64,000 nt of DNA from Monomorium pharaonis (lineage: Eukaryota; Arthropoda; Insecta; Hymenoptera; Formicidae). A model generated the notes under the pieces. That model saw nothing but the letters and a program-made list of their open reading frames with translations, was not told where the DNA came from and made no database searches. The translations under genes and the position numbers were made by a program. The stretch is from the NCBI RefSeq assembly GCF_013373865.1, contig NC_050471.1, positions 7,849,307 to 7,913,306 on the forward strand, in the 5' to 3' direction. Of the stretch, positions 1 through 11,110 are shown in pieces (position 1 is the first letter of the stretch; each line of letters begins with the position of its first letter).

Positions 1-343
1 TAATAATTTTTTTACTACTAATAATTGAAAAAAAACTACACCGTTATAAAATATTGACATATAAAACTTCTGCAGTCTGACCCATCACGTGGTGTAAATA
101 TATGATTTTGCAGAGATAACTAAAAAATGAACAAAAATATCGAGTTTTTAAAAATGTTTTACAAAATTAATAACGATTCAATTTTACTTTAACCGTTATT
201 TATGTATATGTTGTAACAATAAAAGCAGTTTTTTATTTTTTGTATTTTTAATTTTTACTGCATTTTTCAATTCTAATTTATTCCATAGAATCCGGAAAGC
301 TTCCGAAATATGTCGTTTGGTTTAATTAAATATGTCAATTAGA

Positions 344-375
<32 letters not shown>

Positions 376-477
376 CCACAATTTATGTAAAACCACTACG
401 ATGGGTCGGACTGCAACAGCTTCGTATGTTAATATTTTGTAATTTTGAAAGTTATTTTTTATTCAAAAATATATATC
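1..477. other. AT-rich non-coding DNA
   Basis: No supportable gene. The stretch is A/T-rich with many short poly-T and poly-A runs and stops in all frames. The only structured part is the CT microsatellite at 344-375. Confidence 0.6.
344..375. repeat. (CT)n microsatellite
   Basis: About 12 uninterrupted CT units are followed by an imperfect pyrimidine tail. It is a simple sequence repeat with no coding context. Confidence 0.95.
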
Positions 478-678
478 GAATAATTACATTACAAGCCAAC
501 ACTGATTGTTCGGGAATGTACAATAATTTATTACCTAAGTGAAACTAAGTGAAAACTACAATGTTTCAGGACCAAATATACAACATATAGTTCACATGGG
601 TTAGTGATAGTAAATTCCACTTACATAATAAATTATTGTATACACGAGCATTCAGTGTTGGCTCGTAATGATGTTATT
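478..678. mobile_element. Foldback / MITE-like element with long inverted arms
   Basis: The left arm (about 479-543) and right arm (about 615-677) are inverted copies of each other. Both contain the core AGCCAACACTGA on one strand and share CAATAATTTATTA towards the centre. The arms are about 60 bp and differ at scattered positions; the spacer is about 70 bp. There is no coding sequence inside. Long terminal inverted repeats in an element of about 200 bp are typical of a miniature inverted-repeat transposable element. I could not fix a target-site duplication, so the outer borders are good to a few bases only and the superfamily is unassigned. Confidence 0.7.
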
Positions 679-1449
679 TTATATACATTTCTGATTTAAT
701 TTGTAATTTGTACAATGTAATTGTACAATTTTTCATTGTTATTACATAAAGTATATTAGTTCAAAAATTCTTCCTTCTACAAGAATGCAAGCATTGATTA
801 AACTTGTGACTACCGACTTCTCCCTCGAATATTCCTCAAACATTTATTATAATTATTGTAACAATTGATTGAAAATTTTTAAACATTTATAACTTTTCAA
901 TAAAGCATTTTCAGTCATAAATTTACTACATACAAACTTTTTTATCTTCTCGACCTCCTTAACACGTGGTACAAAGTTTGGCCCTGACCTTTCCAGACAT
1001 CCTGTACAGTATAAATATCCCACAGAAGCATTTTGCATTCAATTCATTTCTATACCTATAGTAACAAAGTTTGCCGAGTTTCCGCCATTACACAAACTAT
1101 ACTTCTCCCCTCCCCCCTCCTTAATAGAAGTACATACACGCAAATTATATTCAGAAAGTTTCATTCGTAAAAACTTTTCCCTTTCATTTCACGGGAATTA
1201 TTAGATTATATCTTTCTAAGTATGATCATCGAGGAAGATCATAAATTCACAACGATTTCTTTTTTAACGCGCCGTATGAAAGTATTCTTAAAGTAAGAGG
1301 AAGGATTGCACACGAACACCCTCGCCATCATTCCGCAGTCTTTTTTAACGTGTAAGGTTATTGAGTCGTGGCGATTCGCCGAGATAGCGGCTAAAGTTTA
1401 ATTAAACTCCCACGCGAGATGAATGTGATAAAATTCTGCTTGGACTTAC
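679..1449. other. Non-coding DNA, possible intron or intergenic
   Basis: No gene recognised. Open frames are short and lack composition support. If the minus-strand exon at 1450-1527 is real, this would be the intron downstream of it. Confidence 0.45.
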
Positions 1450-1527
1450 TGGAAGTGCCCTCGTCCTTCACGTCTTGGACGATCCTTCGCACGCTCTGCG
1501 TGAACTTGCCCACGAGATTGGTGCTGG
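1450..1527 (-). CDS. Candidate internal coding exon (78 bp), gene not recognised
   Basis: On the minus strand a textbook acceptor (TTTCAG, plus-strand 1528-1533) precedes a GC-richer 78-bp segment that ends at a perfect donor (GTAAGT, plus-strand 1444-1449). One frame is open throughout and reads roughly STNLVGKFTQSVRRIVQDVK, then DEGTS. The exon starts with two bases of a split codon and ends with one base of the next, so it is phase-symmetric and could be skipped without a frame change. Base composition differs from the AT-rich surroundings and third positions are mostly G or C, as in real insect exons. The peptide is hydrophilic with many basic and acidic residues and no membrane segment or catalytic motif I know. 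No partner exon was identified in the window, so the rest of the gene would lie to the left of base 1 or be scattered to the right. A chance pairing of splice-like sites remains possible. Confidence 0.42.
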
Positions 1528-2056
1528 CTGAAACATACGAAGTCCGAGTTGAGAGACAACACAGATTTTTCGATAACGTAAATACAAAACACAGATACAA
1601 TATCCTACAATTTTGAATTAAACAGCCTCGTATTGTTCGACGCCCGATGAATAATATTACAAAGTCAAATTGGCGAGAACGCGCGCGCTCTTTTTTACGC
1701 GCGCCGGATAAAGACGCGCGGGAATAATGGATGAGGTCTGCCGAAAGGATGAGGAAAAGAGAGATCACTCCACATGTAAGAGAAGGGGTGGGAAGGGAGG
1801 GGATGTAAACGTCACTCAGTGCATCCGGCAAGAGGATGACTTGACGAGAAATACCAACATCGCTTGCGTCCGCGTCGAGCGACATAAAGCGCGGCGGCGC
1901 GGAAAAGTAGGCTAAAGCTTCTTACTCGTAAAACACGGGATTGTTCTTAAAGCAACCATCGAGCCAGTGGGCTTTTTAAAGCGGTCGATTCGACCCGTTC
2001 GGCCGCAGATACGATCGTCATCTGTAACGATTCAACTCGGCTGCGATTCTTCTGTA
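1528..2056. other. Non-coding DNA, moderately GC-rich
   Basis: No gene recognised. A stretch at about 1680-1710 has alternating GCGC tracts either side of a poly-T run that could form a hairpin. Several frames are open by chance because of CpG richness. Confidence 0.5.
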
Positions 2057-2128
2057 CACTAAGAAGAAAATGTGATATTTGCGACTATAATCGCATAGTA
2101 AAATAATTATAGTCAGGAATATCATTTT
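2057..2128. repeat. Inverted repeat, possible MITE fragment
   Basis: Perfect 9-bp arms GACTATAAT (2083-2091) and ATTATAGTC (2106-2114) extend outward as an imperfect match to about 2068 and 2128. The left edge begins CACTAAGAAGAAAATGT, very like the CACTGAGAAAAAAATGT end of the element at 8321-8531. It may therefore be a truncated relative, since no matching right terminus was found. A second palindrome, ATTATTACT/AGTAATAAT, sits at 2137-2162. Confidence 0.5.
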
Positions 2129-2162
2129 TAATCATAATTATTACTACAATATTAGTAATAAT

Positions 2163-2473
2163 AATCATATACTTATAATGGATGATTATAGTGATTGTTT
2201 TATGGTACAACTTACTATATTAAAATCTCCATTTTGATTATGGCAACCGTGTCAAGTTGTATAAATTTGTATATGAATATTATGATCATAAGAAATTTAA
2301 TATAGTTTAAATAAACTATAATTTATATCAGTAAATAATTACAAAAATATGAATGGGTCCAAAAATGACTAGAAGTTGTTACGGTTACTGTAACTTTTTT
2401 CTCTCGGTGTATTACCGCACGTGTCGCATACATATAAACGGCCACCCGGCTAGTCGTCTATTTATGTACATTG
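2163..2473. other. AT-rich non-coding DNA
   Basis: No gene recognised. Imperfect short inverted repeats continue to about 2240 and may belong to the neighbouring foldback element. Confidence 0.5.
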
Positions 2474-2502
2474 GGAGAGAGAGAGAGAGAGAGAGAGAGA
2501 GA
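2474..2502. repeat. (GA)n microsatellite
   Basis: About 14 GA units. On the minus strand this produces a spurious Ser-Leu run in one open frame. Confidence 0.95.
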
Positions 2503-4013
2503 CGCGAAATTTCTCGTCTGACACAATGGATCGCTCTATCATGTTTAATCCTCTCGGCCGGCATAATCCTTCGCGAGATGAGACCGGGGCGACGTCATAC
2601 CTAACTGTGCTCCGTAATTTCCAAATAAAGCTCCGACTGATTAAACGCCAAGCTTCCCGCGTTCGCACTTATGTCGGCGACATTAGTATTTCGCTACTTA
2701 TCGTCGCTATTTGGAGATTCCGAAAGAGAAACGGATTTAGTTCATTGAAGTTAAACGAGCAAACTTTCCTCACGCCGCAGATTTTTAGATAAATACGTTG
2801 CTTTTCATTATGCCATAATGAGTTTTAAAGGCACGAAGGAGCTTAATTTCGGAAAGTTCTAAATTTTATTGAAGAAGTTTCGCCACATTCGCTATTATGC
2901 GTGAAAGTTAAGTCGGCTTGAGGTAATGCGAGGTAATTCACGCACTTAACATTGCTGCAGCTAACATGAGAGTGCATTCAACGAAGTTTTCGCTATCCTT
3001 CCCTGCATTTGCCCTCGCGGGAAAATAGTTCCGTCAATTTCTTTCTTGCGAGGAATCATTTCATAAGTTGCTAACGGGTAAACGTAAACATGGTAATGCC
3101 GTGAGACTTTCGTCGGAGCAAGGGGAGGAGAGGGGAAGCTTTTCTCGTAGCACAAAACGCATGGAACGCCCCGCAATCCTCTTTTACGGCTTTGTAAGTC
3201 TCGCCGTTACAAAGCCAAAAGTCTGCATTCCTTGTATTCTTTGTTACGGTCTCGTGTACATTACGGTACGGAAGTTCACTGCGGCAAAACGGAAAACGAT
3301 CCGAGGACCGTCAACCGCTAAAAAAAAAAAACTTTAGCTTTTCTGAGCAACTCGAAGGCAAATTCTCTTTGGCCAAAGAAATTTGATCAATTGTCGTTTT
3401 CACGGTTCGAGGTATTATCATCTATAAGTGTGTAAAATTTATTATTCAATATTTTTCATTCGGTCATTTTTACCGTATCTGTCTTAATGTGAAAAATAAT
3501 GACTGTGTTAAAGGAATAATGTGATTTCTCGTCGACACGCAATATGGAAAACTGAGTTTCGTAACATCTGTCGTTCGTTAGTATGAAACTGCCTGCTCGG
3601 CGAGCTTGGTCGAGTGCCAGCTTGTATAAGACACCTTATACGTCTGTATTATCTCGCTCTTCATAATGGAGTATGTTCGGCCAACGAGAACGTCGAATAA
3701 ACTCGCTTTAGTAGCGATACTTCGACAGGCTTTCTACGGTAAAACGATTATTCTTGTTACAAAATAGGAGAAGTAAACTTTTCTGTATTTGTTTCACTAA
3801 CTGCTCGCTATGTGACCATTATGTCATAATAATTTCATTCTCGATATAGACATCCTACGTATTCACCGTAAATAGTCCATTTTATCAAAATTATAATCGT
3901 AGAGAATTTTGCCTCATTACTTTATAAAATAAATATGTACGTTAGATTAGTAAGTAAGCCTACCTTTGTGTTACTCACCGAATTTATAGAAACTTAGTGC
4001 ACGTGCAGAGTAA
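2503..4013. other. Non-coding DNA
   Basis: No gene recognised on either strand. A perfect 7-bp hairpin stem with a 4-base loop (GTATAAG ... CTTATAC) lies at 3624-3641. The rest is mixed-composition DNA with short chance frames. Confidence 0.5.
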
Positions 4014-4850
4014 TCTATATAAATAAAAATGTAAATGTTTGTTCCTCATCTAAGATCTCCGTAAGTTTTTCACCGATTGCTTTGAAATTTTGACACAATG
4101 TTGCATTTGACGGGAGTGTTCTTATGGCGTTTGATATACCGGTGTTTCAAAAATGATGGCCATAATTTAAGTGTAAAAAATAGTTTTTCATTAATATTAT
4201 TGAAATTTTGACACATTGAGACGGGGAGAGACCGGGAGAGACGGGGAGAGACCGGGAGAGACGGGTAGAGACCGAGAAAGACCGGAAGAGGCGAAGAATG
4301 TTTCTATTGTTTAAATTAAGGTAATAAGAAAAATAAGGATGGCTGTTATTTTATTGAAAAAAAGGAACTTATTTAAAACAGTCTTTTGAATGGATTTCTA
4401 AATCCATGGCAGTTTTTAGAAAAAAATAACGAAATATTGATTCATAAAATTAATTAATAATAAATTAAATACATACACTTTAATTCAAAATACTTAATTT
4501 AAAAAAATGGGTATTTTAAAAAGAATTCGGTTTTTTTAATTGAAAATTATTTCAAAGTTTTAATAAAATAAGATTTATATTACATTATAATAAAAATACA
4601 AAACAATAAATAGAAACAAATTAATTAAATACAGTGCCAAAGGCAATAAATAAATGAAGTAAGTTAGAAGTACGTGAATAAATGAATATTAGATTTATTA
4701 AAGATAGATAAATGCTTATTCAAAAATAAAATAAAAAGAGCAACAGTAAAGCAAGGCTCTTGAAAGTAAAACAACGAAAGCAAAGAAAATTTGAAAAAAA
4801 CGTAGCATAAGAATAGAGAGCCACAGCAACGCGTGGCAGGGCATAGCTAG
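4014..4850 (+). mobile_element. Non-autonomous Helitron (837 bp)
   Basis: The 5' end is TC (4014-4015), preceded by A, and begins TCTATATAAATAAAAATG, the AT-rich start I associate with insect Helitrons. The 3' end is CTAG (4847-4850), followed by T. A hairpin with stem GCCAC (4820-4824) and GTGGC (4833-4837) stands 13 bases upstream of the terminus, as expected for the Helitron transposition terminator. Insertion between A and T without target duplication, a TC...CTRR frame and a terminal hairpin are the family's diagnostic features. No Rep/helicase coding remains, so this copy would depend on an autonomous element elsewhere. It carries an internal 10-bp minisatellite and a duplicated segment containing TGAAATTTTGACACA (about 4081 and 4201). 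Confidence 0.78.
4219..4290. repeat. 10-bp minisatellite inside the Helitron
   Basis: Seven units of about 10 bp alternate between ACGGGGAGAG and ACCGGGAGAG, then degrade (ACGGGTAGAG, ACCGAGAAAG, ACCGGAAGAG). The alternation implies growth by 20-bp dimers. Confidence 0.9.
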
Positions 4851-5880
4851 TAAAATAATAAATATATATACTTATTGGCAACCAACATATTGAAGGAGTA
4901 AAATCAGTCTTCATAAATTAGTTAAATTTTCGTTTTTTATTTTAACATCCGAACAAGGTATAATAGCGTAATTTTATAAATGTAAAAAATATACAGACTT
5001 TAGAAAATTCACTGATATGAAAATAAATTTTTTTACAATTCAAAAACGCAGCCCATTTCGAGGACTGATTTGATAAGAAACATGCGTATTTATTATTTTT
5101 TATTAGTCTGCGTTTCAATAAATTCGACAAGTGACATAAAGATAAATTTATTTTTAAGTTATATCAGAAAAAAAGAAACAAATATTATATATTATATTAC
5201 TTAATAAAATATAGATTAATCCTCACATGGGTGAATATATTAGATTAAGTTATATCGAAATAAAATGAATGTAGCACAATAAAATGAATTTCAATATATT
5301 TATTTATATCATGTATAAATTATAAATATTAAATGTCAAAATAAATAAGTATTTTTTCAATAAATGGGTATCTTCTTGGTAAATCAATAATTTGCTTTCT
5401 TTCATAAATTTTTGTAGCGCAATTTTGATAGAATTGGCGATAACGAGAAATGTAATTTGTTCTGATAGTCAATTATACGAATGGGGAACTTTCTCATTTT
5501 CTTTTGCGTTTAACTGTGGCTTTTGGTCGGGCGGGCATAATACATTCGCGGCGTCATCGTTCGCCGACAAAAGGGCGTTATCTGATCTCGTTAAGATAAT
5601 ATGATTTGCCGAGGAGAAACTGGCTGGTTGCCAATCTGTAAAACAGACCGTCTTGCTCCTATAGTCCTCCGAATTACTTGGTAATTGCATTTCGTCGACT
5701 CGCGGGAATTTAGTCGATTCAAATGAAGTAAGAGAAAAGCTTTCCAGATAAAAATCTCGAAGTATCTAACTATATATTTGTTTTTCGAGAAGGGAAACGT
5801 AGATATAATTATCTCTCTCTTTTAAAATAATTTGATTAATTAAATTCTTAATTCTTTCTAAATTTCTCTACGAAAATCGT
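4851..5880. other. AT-rich non-coding DNA
   Basis: No gene recognised. 4851-5400 is very AT-rich. 5500-5720 is more balanced but shows no splice-bounded open frame I trust. Confidence 0.5.
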
Positions 5881-6900
5881 CAATTCCAACGAGTTCCATT
5901 CTGACGGACGGTCGTTTCAAAGCGCGTAACCTGCAGTAGTAAAGATACGTTTATGATCCGCCGTACGCGCGCTACATATAAGATACAAAGTTCCAAGTCC
6001 ACTTAAGTCCCGGTCACATGTAAAGGGAAATGTAAATTTTGCTTCGACTCTTCGACAAGTTTTGCGTCATAAAGAGTACCAGTATCGTAATTTTGCGATT
6101 GGTAGCAATAGTAAAAGTCGGTTATTGAAAAATGCGATTTGCGAGACGTCTCGCGTAAGAGATGTCATTACCGGATAAAGCGACCGACTGGGTGCAAGTA
6201 TAATCCAACTCCGATATACGTCGCGTCCTTTTCCACATCACGTTTGCGTTTTATAAAATTTTCTAAGCCCGACGCCACTCGCCCAACTCCCTTTCAAGAG
6301 GACTCACGTCAAGTTACCCGCGGGGAATTCCCAACGAAAGGCTCTAAACCCTCTCACTCGTACGTCACGCAGCGGTATCGCGCCATCCAGTATTTCATCC
6401 GCGCCGAGTCGTGCCAAGGCGAGGGGGTTGTGCACGTCGTCCAGCATTTGTACTCTGTCGTGCCTTTTCCACTGGTTTTCGGACGGTTTCATTGGGATTC
6501 AGCGCGCGTCTCGTACGTGGCTCTCGGTAGACCATCGCTTCTTCGATCACAAGGCGCCGGGATATATCCCGCGGTATAAGTGGCCGAGGTAGGAGATCCC
6601 CCTTTGGCGCACGGGCTGGATGCCAAAATGCAACAAGCGCATTGTCGTTCGGACCGTACAAAACGGATTCGTTTCTCTCCGCAATGGCACGCGCCGGCTA
6701 AGTGTACTATCGCTTTCGATTGCCCGAAAGTCGAACGTTGTTGAACGAGCTCTCGTTATTCCCCAAATTCTCGCCGGCAATTCGTTCTGCGATCGGGTAA
6801 AAAGTAGCAAGTATTTTCCTAAATCCGGGTTTTCGAGTAAGTCGAGGTTTTATGTACTTACGTTATCGAATTGTCGGGGTGAGGATGTCTTTGAAAATTA
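5881..6900. other. GC/CpG-rich island, function unknown
   Basis: Composition rises sharply against the AT-rich flanks and CpG dinucleotides are frequent. Several overlapping frames of about 60-146 codons are open on both strands at once (the longest near 6139-6579 on plus), which is what CpG-rich DNA gives by chance. None shows a recognisable domain. It could be a promoter-proximal or regulatory region or an untranslated exon. Confidence 0.4.
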
Positions 6901-6902
6901 AT

Positions 6903-6978
6903 GCCTCGGTAGTCGAATCGGTAAGATACTCGCATGGAATGCAGGGGAGATCCACAGATTCGAATTCTGGCTGCGTGA
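6903..6978 (+). tRNA. Degenerate tRNA-Ser-like sequence (GGA anticodon), pseudogene or SINE head
   Basis: A cloverleaf can be drawn. The D arm has stem GTC/GAT (6912-6914, 6925-6927). The anticodon stem CTCGC/GCAGG (6929-6933, 6941-6945, one mismatch) encloses the 7-base loop ATGGAAT, with U33 and anticodon GGA at 6936-6938. The variable region GGAGATCC (6946-6953) can form a 3-bp stem, giving type II architecture as in tRNA-Ser. The T arm ACAGA-TTCGAAT-TCTGG (6954-6970) contains a canonical T loop, which is also a good Pol III B box. The acceptor arms (6903-6909 and 6971-6977) pair at only about four of seven positions. Eukaryotes normally read UCC with an inosine-modified AGA anticodon, so a GGA gene is unexpected. 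The poor acceptor stem supports a tRNA-derived SINE or relic rather than a working gene. Confidence 0.45.
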
Positions 6979-8320
6979 GATGTTTTTCGCAATAAATTCT
7001 TTACGTATTTCAAGACGCTTGTTGGCATTAAAGCATTATTAAATTACTTGCCAATTTAACTTGTTGAATTTTACAAATAATTGGCGCGCAATTTGTATAA
7101 ACAGAATTGTAAAAATTTACCAAATATTATTAGACACAAAGATTCCGACCGAAAAATTTCTTCAGTTCTCTTAATTATATTATTCACATTATCAGTCCTA
7201 TCTTACTTATTATTATACTAGTATTAAAAAATTAACTCTTACAGTATAAAAATGACATCTGTACAAACGGGGATTTCAACAATTGTTTGATCTATTTAAT
7301 TTAAAAAATCGGTAAAAGTCTTTAAAAATAAACACATTTTCAAGTTTTTAGAACAAATGTATCTTTTTTTTAAAGTAAAATTTAATACAATGTAATTACT
7401 TTTAAAATTTCAAGAGACTTTCACGGACAGAAATCGATTGAATTCGAAATACGTTTGTAGAAAGAGTTAATACTGTAAATAACAGGGAGAAATAAAAATA
7501 GAAAGAAATAAACTACCGCGCGTTGTAATTAAATTTCATGAATAAATAAATAAAAGGGAAAAAAGTTGGGGAAAAAAGTACGATAGACTTTACACAAACG
7601 CACTGGCTAGAAATTAATTTCATTTCACGCAAACGCGGTTCGCGTGGTTTACAGCAAATTTGAACAATCGACATAATATATATGTGTCTGCAATATTACA
7701 CGGCGTACGGTGCGCGAAAACTCTTCATTTCCTGCGGCTCGTAAAGCAACGCGATAAATTTTTGCGAAAACACAGTTCTGCGTGGAGACAAAAGGCGTGG
7801 AAACGACTTATCTAGTTGCGATGAACGTTATTTCCTGAGGCCCTTCCTAGATCCTGACAGTCGTAACCTCGATAACCTTCCAGAGGAGGAGACCGCGATC
7901 GTTAAGAATATCCGTAAGGGGAGGATCGGTCCTCGGATCCTCAGGATTCTTATCCTAGAAGCCGAAGTTTCGTCGGTCTCAGGAGATAGTTAAGTTCACG
8001 GACCGCAAGCATGTCATTTTGACCGTTATTACCCCTGGAATTGTCCAACTGTCGTGGAAAATCACGGCTATTGGAGTCGAATCTTTTTACCGCAACTGCA
8101 CGCAAACTCGCAGTCGAGTTATCAAATGCTAGTAGTGTTAAATTTGACACGGACATCTTAAAAAAAGATTTCATCATTTCTTACAAATGGTAATTATAAT
8201 GTTGATACTATACACAATATTGCAATAAGTTAAAAATATATAAAACTTTCGGAATATAACGATTATTCGAATATGAACTTTATTTGTAAAATAAAATCGC
8301 ACACTGTTTAATTAAATAAA
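6979..8320. other. Non-coding DNA
   Basis: No gene recognised. AT-rich to about 7600, then mixed composition at 7700-8120. A local palindrome GAGGATC...GATCCTC occurs at about 7920-7942. Confidence 0.5.
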
Positions 8321-8531
8321 CACTGAGAAAAAAATGTTAATTTGACTAAATTTTTCAACTTGATTAAATTTTTTCGGTTCAAGTATTTATACATTTAACT
8401 TAAATACATAAAATATTTAAACTTTAATTTAACTATTTATATATATTTGACTGAAATACATAAATAGTTGAATTGAAGAAATTTAATCAAGTTGAAAAAT
8501 TTAGTCAAATTAACAACCTTTTTTCTCAGTG
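8321..8531. mobile_element. MITE with terminal inverted repeats of about 57 bp (CACTGAG ends)
   Basis: The element starts CACTGAGAAAAAAATGT (8321) and ends with the inverse, finishing TTTTTTCTCAGTG (8531). The arms 8321-8378 and 8475-8531 are inverted copies that differ mainly by a 3-base insertion (GGTTGT versus TGT on the inverted strand) and one or two substitutions. Pairing continues imperfectly inward, so nearly all 211 bp could fold back. No open frame lies inside. No clear target-site duplication flanks it, which leaves the superfamily open. Confidence 0.82.
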
Positions 8532-9090
8532 GAGAAATGGTTATAAATACAAAATTTCCCAAATGGTCATCGTGATGCCAGAATGTAATCAAAGGATCAT
8601 TTCGTGAAGGATATAAAATTGTCGTTAGCGATTTACGGGCGCTCAAGTGATCATTGGATTATTATCTGTGACGAGCATCTCTTTATAGTTGAGAGTTTTC
8701 CCTCGACCAAATAGCGCCCAATACACTTAAAAGTATAATATCACAATCTAAATTTGTCATCCGCGCTATGAAAAAGTCATAGTCGTTAACGATGCCGCGT
8801 AACCGCGTTTTACAGAGACCATCCTCTATGAATGCAAACGCGTCCTCATCATGTCCGCGCGCTATTGAAGATCGGTAAACCGGATTTTTCGCCGATGAAA
8901 GCGGCGCCGCTCCTGTTCGAGCGACTGGAATACGGATGGATGCACAGACGGATCGCGCCACACAGATCAAACGTATTGACCACACCTCTGCGGCTTTCCC
9001 GATGCGCGCGAGTGTGGCCGTGTATGCAGGTCGGATTATACCTCTGCGCTTTTTCACCGATAACAAACACAATTGCTAATGGAAAGCATC
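8532..9090. other. Mixed-composition DNA with GC-rich segment 8780-9070
   Basis: The GC-rich segment is open in two minus-strand frames and one plus-strand frame at the same place, so the frames are not evidence of coding. No domain or splice pair was convincing. Confidence 0.4.
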
Positions 9091-10618
9091 ACGTGATTGG
9101 ATAGCCTTATGCTGTGTATCGAGAGGAAAAAGGATTTAGTCTGTATTACTGCCTGGATTGGATACAGTCATTACGTTATCAGTAACTTGCGAGATCAACG
9201 CTATTTCCGATTATGTCATCGTTGTTTTTCAGATTAGAGATATGAATGGAATAAAATTGGAATACAATCTAAAGGAAATTAACAATATACAATATTAATC
9301 CTTTATGTACAATTTGGTTTTTTTTGACACAACTTTATTCTCAAGTTTTTTCACTCAAATTTCAAATCTTATTAAATAAATATTTTAACAAACTATTTAT
9401 GTGTAATAAAGACGTTGAAAAAGATGATCCTAAATTTTTCCAGAGTTTTTTAAACCTTAGAATAGTAAAAATACAAGCTTGACAAAAGAGTCTCAAACTG
9501 CAGAATTAAAACTTTTTTATGTTTTTTAGTAACATATATGCAAAAACGGTTGAAATACCTTTTTATCATGAAAATAATACACGTTCCTATACTTTAAATA
9601 AATCTCTGTATCTTAAACGCGCTCGTAAAATAAAACTCGTAAATAATAAATTTCGTAAAATTTCGTGAGAAAGACTTCCAGTAGGTAAAATGCTTTTGCT
9701 TGCGTATCTCGGAGAAGTCGCAAAGGGAGAGCTGAGAGAGTGAAAAAGGCAGCGGGTAACGAGTAAAAATCGCTATCCGCTCGAACCTTTCAGCGTTTTC
9801 ACGTAGGAAAGTTCCTGTTCGGAAAGGATGTGCTGACGCGCGCGCGCGTAGTCCGGCAATCCCACTATTTTTCGTTACGGAGCGAAAAACCGTACGATAC
9901 ACCCCATACACCCATACAACACTTCGGTCCGAATAACGCCAGATTCGTGTTGCGTTGACGTAAATTTTCGTTTACGCTAAGAGCTCGGCTGGAAAATTCA
10001 ATTTATCTCGGCGTCGCCGCCGCTAATTGGAAGTCACGTTAGGGCGCGTCAATCGCGAATGCACATGCTCCCGTTCATCATTCGCTTCCAGTATCGTCTA
10101 AATTGATGGTCATTCAAAGGATGATCATTGAAAATTGAAGGCACTTCGAACTGAGATTATAATGGCTTTTAATTAATCAATTAATTAATTAATTGGCAAT
10201 TAGTAAATCGCTTGAAATTTTTCACACGCAATCTCTTCATTTACTTGACAGAGTAATCAATAAACTTAAACAAAATGTACAGATATTTAACTAAATTAAT
10301 GGAAATTGGGGTAATTACTATTTATATACAAAACAAATAGTTCCGTTTTAACAGATAGTATTTTTGTAGTATTGTAGTATTGTAGTATTTTAAAAATATT
10401 TCATTATAGTTTAAAAAAAATTTTTTTTCGTCGATAGCATGCTCGAACAAGTTCTGTGCAATTTTATTCAACTTCAGCATACCGTGAAATATGGAAGCTA
10501 ATTGAAAAAAAGCCTTCAATTGCATTAGGAAATCCACATGCTCGAAACTGAACACTACATCACGCTCTCGCGCGATAAAAATTCCGAGACTTTTCTAGAC
10601 TCATTATAACTTGTTGTA
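9091..10618. other. AT-rich non-coding DNA with short repeats
   Basis: No gene recognised. It includes an alternating CG tract at about 9838-9848, a TTAATTAATTAATT stretch at about 10,175-10,192 and the 8-bp repeat at 10,366-10,389. Confidence 0.5.
10366..10389. repeat. 8-bp tandem repeat, three copies
   Basis: GTAGTATT is repeated three times without change. Confidence 0.95.
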
Positions 10619-11110
10619 ACTCAGCGGCGGCTCATTTCAAGCGAGCTCTCCTGCACGCTCAAAGACATCGTTTGAAAATTCCGTCGAAAAAATTCCGCTA
10701 TTGAGCGTTTCGTTGAGAATGAGGATATTTCGTGCCAAGACTCGCTTCATTTAACAAAACTCCGCGGGGCCGCACGTTTGATCTCGCTCCGTCGGATGAA
10801 ATTGCGATGCAAAACGATCGCCCGGGGGGGGGCTCGGCGGCGGTGGGTCCGATAGCGACCGGTCGGTCGTTAAGAAAGTTCCGCGGGAGTCACGGATTTA
10901 TCGGACAGATTCCGAGTGGCTACGTGTCGGGACGTGGAGCTCTGCACGGGAAGTAGATAAACGAGAGACGTCTGATACATCGCCTCGCCCGATACTTCTC
11001 CTCCGTCCGATTCTCGCAGCCGCGTCTCGTCGGCCTCGAAGGCCCCGAGGCGACGAAATTACCCGGGGTCTCTAATGCTCGGGATGTTTCGCAATACGCC
11101 ACAAGCCCGA
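10619..11110. other. GC/CpG-rich island
   Basis: A composition peak including a run of nine G at about 10,824-10,832. Frames are open on both strands without domain similarity I recognise. It may be regulatory or untranslated DNA. Confidence 0.4.

Noticed and set aside
3401..3420. Second tRNA B box (CACGGTTCGAGG)
   Set aside because: No matching arms or A box upstream.
6139..6579. 146-codon plus-strand frame
   Set aside because: It lies in a GC-rich island with competing open frames on the other strand and no motif or splice support.
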